A stretch of 64,000 bases of DNA, taken from the NCBI GenBank assembly GCA_913056175.1, contig CAJXLM010000007.1, positions 16,483-80,482 of the forward strand. Reading direction: 5' to 3'. Source of the stretch: an uncultured Opitutia bacterium (lineage in GTDB: Bacteria; Verrucomicrobiota; Verrucomicrobiia; Opitutales; Puniceicoccaceae). Below, piece after piece: positions 59,476 through 64,000 of this stretch (the stretch's first letter is position 1; each line of letters begins with the position of its first letter). The notes beneath the pieces are model-generated. The model did not search any database and was not told the DNA's origin. It saw only the letters and a list, made by a program, of their open reading frames with translations. The position numbers and the translations under genes are program-made.

Positions 59476-60912
59476 ATGGTCGACTCCTTTTCCTTCGTCG
59501 GTGGCGGACTCTCCGGACTGGAGCCTGCCCTGCTCTTCGATCTCAGCATCGTTCATCTGCTCACGTGGGTGGGCTTCCTCCTGGCAGTGGTGATCATCGC
59601 CCAGATGCTGGGCGAGAAACGCAACCCGGGCAATCTCTTCGCATGGGCCCTCGCCGTCCTGCTCGTGCCGGTGATCGGGGTGCCCCTCTACTTTTTCTTC
59701 GGTGGGCGCAAGAGCCGGCGCCTCGTCCGCAAGAAGCGGCAGCTTCTCGACGCTCTCCGCCACCGCACCGGGGAAGACGTTCCCGAGGACCAGCTCCAGC
59801 ACATCCGCCGCACGGAGGGCAACCGCTGCGAGCTCCTCCCCGATGGACCCTCCGCCTTTCGGGCCATCCTCGAGGGCATCGAGGAAGCGGAGCACAGCAT
59901 CCACATCATGACCTACATCCTCAGCGAGGATGAGGCCGGCAAGCCGATTGTCGAAGCGCTCCAGCGCAAGGCCCGGGAGGGTGTCGAGGTCCGGCTGCTC
60001 CTCGACGCCTTCGGTTGCCTCGGCAACGGCGGGACCTGGTTGCGCGAGCTGCGGGCGGCCGGTGCCAAGACCGCCCGTTTCATGCCGCTGCTGCCCCTGC
60101 ACAGCCACACCTCCGCCAACCTCCGCAACCACCGCAAGATCGCCCTCTTCGACCACCGCAAGGCCGTCACCGGAGGCCAGAACCTCGACCGGCGCTTCAT
60201 GGGGCCGGTGGACGGGCCGGAGGTCTTCCGGGATTTCTCCGTGGTGCTCGAGGGCCCGGTCGTCCGCCCGCTCACTTTTCTCTTCCTCAATGACTGGCTC
60301 TTCGCCAGCGGGGAACGGCTCGAGAATTACAAGCCGCTCTTCGACCTGCACCCCGCACCGGTGGGGGACAAGGAGCTCGAAGTGATCGAGAGCGGCCCGG
60401 AAATTGCCGCCGATTCCCTCTACGAACGGATTATTGAACTCGTCCAGGACGCGCAGGAGGAGATCACCATCGTGACTCCCTATTTCGTGCCGGATGAAGT
60501 CCTCTTCCGCTCCCTCCTGGTGAAGGCGCGCTCCGGCAAGCGGGTCCGCCTCGTCCTGCCCCGCAAGTCGAACCACCCCGTGGTCGACCTTGCCCGCTAT
60601 CCCTTCCTCCGCCGCCTCCACAACGGCGGGGTGGAGATCCTGCTCTACACTCCTGGCATGGTCCACGGGAAGCTCATCCTGTTCGACGACCGGGTCGCCC
60701 TCAGCGGATCCGCTAACTTCGACATGCGGTCCCTCTTCGTGAACTTCGAAATGGGGATTCTCCACACCGACCCCAACGATATCGCCGCCTTCCGCCAGTG
60801 GACCGCGACCATCATCGCCGAGACGACTCCCCTCACCGACGACCACCTTCCCGAGGGACGGGGCCGCCGCTTCCTCGAGGACGTCGCCCACGTCTTCAGC
60901 CCGTTGCTCTGA
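59476..60912 (+). CDS. cls: Cardiolipin synthase (phospholipase D type)
   Basis: A 478-aa enzyme making cardiolipin from phosphatidylglycerol. Two N-terminal membrane segments (about residues 20-75) are followed by two PLD domains. HKD1 is NHRKIALFDHRKAVTGG (about residue 217) and HKD2 is VHGKLILFDDRVALSGSANFD (about residue 395). The start is the ATG at 59476; the longer frame overlaps the divergent gene. Confidence 0.94.
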   Translation: MVDSFSFVGGGLSGLEPALLFDLSIVHLLTWVGFLLAVVIIAQMLGEKRNPGNLFAWALAVLLVPVIGVPLYFFFGGRKSRRLVRKKRQLLDALRHRTGEDVPEDQLQHIRRTEGNRCELLPDGPSAFRAILEGIEEAEHSIHIMTYILSEDEAGKPIVEALQRKAREGVEVRLLLDAFGCLGNGGTWLRELRAAGAKTARFMPLLPLHSHTSANLRNHRKIALFDHRKAVTGGQNLDRRFMGPVDGPEVFRDFSVVLEGPVVRPLTFLFLNDWLFASGERLENYKPLFDLHPAPVGDKELEVIESGPEIAADSLYERIIELVQDAQEEITIVTPYFVPDEVLFRSLLVKARSGKRVRLVLPRKSNHPVVDLARYPFLRRLHNGGVEILLYTPGMVHGKLILFDDRVALSGSANFDMRSLFVNFEMGILHTDPNDIAAFRQWTATIIAETTPLTDDHLPEGRGRRFLEDVAHVFSPLL

Positions 60913-61147
60913 GCCCGGGTTGCCGGCGGGAACCTATCTGCCTCCGGAAGCGATCGCCCTGCAGGATGTTGAAGAAGAGCCGGGGGTCCGCTTTGCGCGC
61001 TTGGGAAAACGACATTCGCACTGCCAGAGGCTCCCGACAGCGGTCACACGGCCGCAGGAGGGGGGGGGTTGACGAAAGCGGGTGTGTGTTTTGGAGGGGC
61101 ATTTTCCGCGCTTGCCCGATGTCCGGGCATGCGCGGGCTCGGCGGCC

Positions 61148-61990
61148 TCAGTCCGCCGCCTCCGTTCCCGGTGGTTTCCCGTTCTCGGTGGTGGCCATTT
61201 TTGCCATCCGCAAGAGAATGCAGGCGGAGCCGACGAACGGCGCCATGAAGGGTGTCCGATGGATCCCGCGCCAGCGCGTCTTGCGAAAGTGGCCGGCAGT
61301 CTTCCTCCAGCCGAAGGGTTCCTCGATCCGTTTGCGGATGCGCTGGCTGGTTCGGTAGGCCTTCGAGCGGGTGGTTCGACCCTCCAGCCCGGGTGTCTTT
61401 CCGCCGCGGACGCAGGCCACGTGCGGGGCGATCCCGCAGTCACGGCACCCCTGCACAAACTCCCGGATGGGACCGCCCTTGTCCGCTCCGAAACTGCCTA
61501 CGCCAATGCCAGGCATCGCCCGTTCGTCGAGCCCATTCGAAGCTACCTCCGCCTCGGAGTTCCTCTCCCCCCCGGCCGTTGGGACCTCCAGCTGGACCAG
61601 CAGGCCGCTGCGATTCTCTCCCACCAGGTGCATGCCAAAGCACAGTCTCGCTTCTTAGCCAAAGCCCTTGCGAGCCAGGCGCGCCTGCGGATCCGTCGTC
61701 GAGGCATGCGTCGGGTTCGAGCGCTTCTGCCCCCTTGAAGGCGACCCAGTCGTTGCGGTCTCCCCGGGCGGCGGTGGCGGCTCGTCCTTCGGGCGGAACG
61801 ACTTCAGCGACGCCCATGCCTCGATCAGCGTGCCGTCCACACGGAAGGGCTCGTCGCTGATCCAGCCCCGCCTCCTCGCCAGATCCACCACTTCGGCGAA
61901 AAGCAACTCGGAGACCCGATCCTTTTCCAAGCGCTCCATGTTCTGGTTGAAACGAGAGGGGTCATTCTGGCTGTCATGGCCTGACTGGTG
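61148..61990 (-). pseudogene. IS5-family transposase remnant
   Basis: In one frame the minus strand encodes most of an IS5-type DDE transposase: FVDGT-like FRVDGTLIEAWASLKSFRP, THASTTDPQARLARKGFG, then TAA at 61657-61655 in place of a conserved Lys codon, followed by EARLCFGMHLVGENRSGLLV, FGADKGGPIREFV and RKRIEEPFGWRKTAGHFRKT. The first 60 or so residues before NDPSRFNQNMERLEKD are missing, with a TGA at 61993. So it is both truncated and nonsense-mutated. The position next to the composition break at about 62.1 kb suggests that the element took part in the join. Confidence 0.9.
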
Positions 61991-62090
61991 TCAAGAAACC
62001 AAGCGAGGAGGGTGGAGAGTAAAGGGCTAAAGGTAAAGGGTTGCTGGCAAAATGGATCGGGTGGGTTTCGATTTTCTGACCTGGTGGCTT

Positions 62091-64000
62091 CTATACGCTT
62101 CTCACCCACGGGCTGAACGCCGCGCCATTCTGCCCGGGAAGATAGGTGATCGTCCCCGAGAGTCTGGCCATGACCTCGCGACAAATGGCAAGCCCAAGCC
62201 CGGCCCCCCCGGCCTTTGTTTGACCGATCCGCGAGAACTTCTCGAAAATCAGGGCCTGCTTGTCGGTTGGAATGCCCGAGCCATTGTCGATGAAATCCAC
62301 AATCAGGTTATTGCCGCTTTGCTTGGTGCGTATCCTCAGGACGGGATCGCTTGCATCGCAATACTTACGCGCATTCGAAATCAAGTTGATAAAAACCTGA
62401 GCCAGCCTATCCAAATCTGATCTGAGTTCGAGTTGCTCCTCGGCGCGTATCCGATCAACCTTAAAATCGGGTCCGCTCACGCCCGCGGCAGATATTGCAC
62501 GGTCAAGCACCTCCGAAAGTTTGCCAGCTTGCCAGTTCAAGACAACCTGAGCGTTTTCCAGAACGCTCAAGTCAAGAAGGTCATCCAAGAGGCGTGTCAA
62601 TCTCACGGCCTCGTCATGGATGATCGAGGAATATTTGTTCTGTTCTTCCTCAGTCAGGCCATTCGTATCCCGCATGATCTCGGAAAAGGCCCGAATGGAG
62701 GTCATTGGCGTGCGAAGCTCGTGGCTGATCTGACTGAGGAACGCATCTTTTTGTACGGACAACTGAGTGAGCTTTTCGTTCGCTTCACGCAGTTGCCGTG
62801 CGGTGCGCGCTTGCTCTTCCGTTTTGGCCTCAAGCCGGCTGGAGTATTCCATGATTTGTGCAGTTTCATCGGCGACGGCCATGAGATCTTCAACCGAAAC
62901 GGTCGCCCCACCAACGATTTGACTGATCATCGCATGTGCAGTGGCTGCCCCCACCGAGCCTGACAATGCGCGCTCAAGTTGTTGCAGGAAATCCGGAGTT
63001 GGTTCAGGCAGCAATCCGGCAATTCCCTGATGCCGAGCGGCCCCCGCAAACAAGGCCTGTGCTTCGGTCGCCCCCATGATCCGCTGCGACATAATGAGCA
63101 AATCCTCGCTCTGAGCCAATCCGCCCGACCAAGACCCAGCTGTACCGGAGTGTTGAAAAACATTCACGAACTGTGCCCCTTGCAACCGTTCGATGGGACG
63201 CGGGAAGCTCAATAACGAGACGACAAAGAACACGAATGTATTGAGCAGCAAAGACCACATCACCGCATGCACTATAGGGTCCAGGCCTTCGGCTCCGAAC
63301 AAGGCTTGCGGACGTAGCCACGAAAGCCCGAACAGACCACTGTCGATGACCTGCTGAGGCAGGAAGACCGTGTCGCCGAAACTGGGCAGGAACAAGGAGT
63401 ACATCCAGACCACGGCACCGACGACCAAACCAGCGATCGCCCCGACACGGTTCGCCCCGCGCCAAAAGAGCCCCCCCATGAGAGACGGTAAAAACTGAGC
63501 GACGCCAACAAACGAGATCAATCCGATCGCCGCCAAGGCTGCACCACCGCCGGACACGCGGAAATACAAATAACCCAAGAATACGATACCGGCGATCGAA
63601 AGGCGCCGCGCCAAGAGTGCCACGCTACGCACATCACCCGACACCATGGCGCTTTCCCCCGACATCCAAAGCCAGATGGGCATGACAATGTGATTGGACA
63701 CCATTGTAGAGAGGGCAATGGCCGCCACGATCACCATTGACGTCGCCGAGCTGAACCCGCCCAAAAACGACAAAATCGCAAGGCCATCACGGCCTTCTTG
63801 CAACGGTAGCGTCAGAACAAAAAGGTCGGGGTTCGCGTCGGCCGGCAATCTTTCCAAGCCAACGGCAGCGATAGGTACGACGAACAGGCTCATCGCCATC
63901 AGGTAGGCCGGGAAAGCCCATGCCGCTGTGCGCAGGTGGCCTTCGTCTTCGTTCTCGACGACCATCACTTGAAACATCCGTGGAAGGCAAATGAACGCGG
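62091..64000 (-). CDS. Na+/solute symporter-sensor histidine kinase fusion (5' end beyond window)
   Basis: An open minus-strand frame reaching the window edge, so the N-terminus is missing. The first 250 residues are an SSS/PutP-like symporter with FICLPR..FQVMVVENEDEGH and about six visible membrane helices. A linker with an SSS-associated helix bundle leads to a HisKA domain (FLSQISHELRTPMTSIRAF) and an HATPase domain with NLISNARKYC, DNGSGIP and GGAGLGLAI. This is the CbrA-like class of sensors for amino acids or related solutes, common in proteobacteria. GC is clearly lower than in the rest of the window. The last few codons (after NGAAF) may belong to the foreign junction and not the original C-terminus. 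Confidence 0.88.
   Translation of the reverse strand, partial: AFICLPRMFQVMVVENEDEGHLRTAAWAFPAYLMAMSLFVVPIAAVGLERLPADANPDLFVLTLPLQEGRDGLAILSFLGGFSSATSMVIVAAIALSTMVSNHIVMPIWLWMSGESAMVSGDVRSVALLARRLSIAGIVFLGYLYFRVSGGGAALAAIGLISFVGVAQFLPSLMGGLFWRGANRVGAIAGLVVGAVVWMYSLFLPSFGDTVFLPQQVIDSGLFGLSWLRPQALFGAEGLDPIVHAVMWSLLLNTFVFFVVSLLSFPRPIERLQGAQFVNVFQHSGTAGSWSGGLAQSEDLLIMSQRIMGATEAQALFAGAARHQGIAGLLPEPTPDFLQQLERALSGSVGAATAHAMISQIVGGATVSVEDLMAVADETAQIMEYSSRLEAKTEEQARTARQLREANEKLTQLSVQKDAFLSQISHELRTPMTSIRAFSEIMRDTNGLTEEEQNKYSSIIHDEAVRLTRLLDDLLDLSVLENAQVVLNWQAGKLSEVLDRAISAAGVSGPDFKVDRIRAEEQLELRSDLDRLAQVFINLISNARKYCDASDPVLRIRTKQSGNNLIVDFIDNGSGIPTDKQALIFEKFSRIGQTKAGGAGLGLAICREVMARLSGTITYLPGQNGAAFSPWVRSV

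Overview
The window is GC-rich and densely coded, and it looks like a chromosomal segment of a Verrucomicrobiota bacterium, probably a marine Opitutae/Puniceicoccales-type lineage. This placement is inferred from gene content: a PEP-CTERM protein, a long-form IspG, GH100 invertase, FolE2, a K+-type membrane pyrophosphatase and a REP-associated (RAYT) transposase. No rRNA or marker-gene comparison was possible. The last 1.9 kb (62091-64000) is visibly less GC-rich and encodes a proteobacterial-looking symporter/histidine kinase. It joins the rest next to a broken IS5-family transposase, so it is either acquired DNA or an assembly join.

Layout. 1-11.6 kb is a minus-strand housekeeping block: TPR protein, trpB, a GAF/SpoIIE phosphatase, yicC, an M42 peptidase, the primary sigma factor, trpE, pyk and a WalJ-type metallo-beta-lactamase. 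11.7-13.3 kb holds plus-strand folE2 and a Nudix/IPP-isomerase-like gene. 13.7-19.7 kb is an accessory stretch with a PEP-CTERM protein, a repeat array, an unannotated tmRNA gene (ssrA, 16029-16409), a RAYT transposase and a vanX-like dipeptidase interrupted by an in-frame TGA. 19.7-27.5 kb carries a BCCT transporter, a nucleoside hydrolase, a membrane pyrophosphatase and an OsmC protein, separated by long repeat arrays. 27.5-31 kb is phnD-phnC-phnE-phnE, a phosphonate/phosphite-type ABC importer with a strong terminator after phnD. 33-38.3 kb is a compact minus-strand sugar operon: gnd, zwf, a histidine phosphatase, a ROK glucokinase and GH100 invertase. 38.3-51.8 kb is a surface-glycan cluster of glycosyltransferases, methyltransferases, a LIC12162-family transferase, a sulfotransferase, a capsule-type transferase and a GT9. 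51.9-61 kb returns to housekeeping: DAHP synthase, ispG, rseP, a sugar epimerase, an FmdB-like protein, an endonuclease/phosphatase-fold protein and cardiolipin synthase.

The most unusual feature is a dispersed short repeat with core TGGGTGTCYGC (reverse complement GCRGACACCCA), about 70 copies by eye. Copies cluster in seven intergenic arrays between 14.7 and 49.7 kb, in both orientations, often as inverted pairs. The arrays grow by tandem duplication of units of about 250-600 bp. One array lies in frame inside a glycosyltransferase gene and adds about 67 residues containing repeated Ala-Asp-Thr-His. Another has duplicated the 3' end of that same gene. Cores also abut the stop codons of two genes. 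The single RAYT transposase in the window is the obvious candidate for mobilising this REP-like family.
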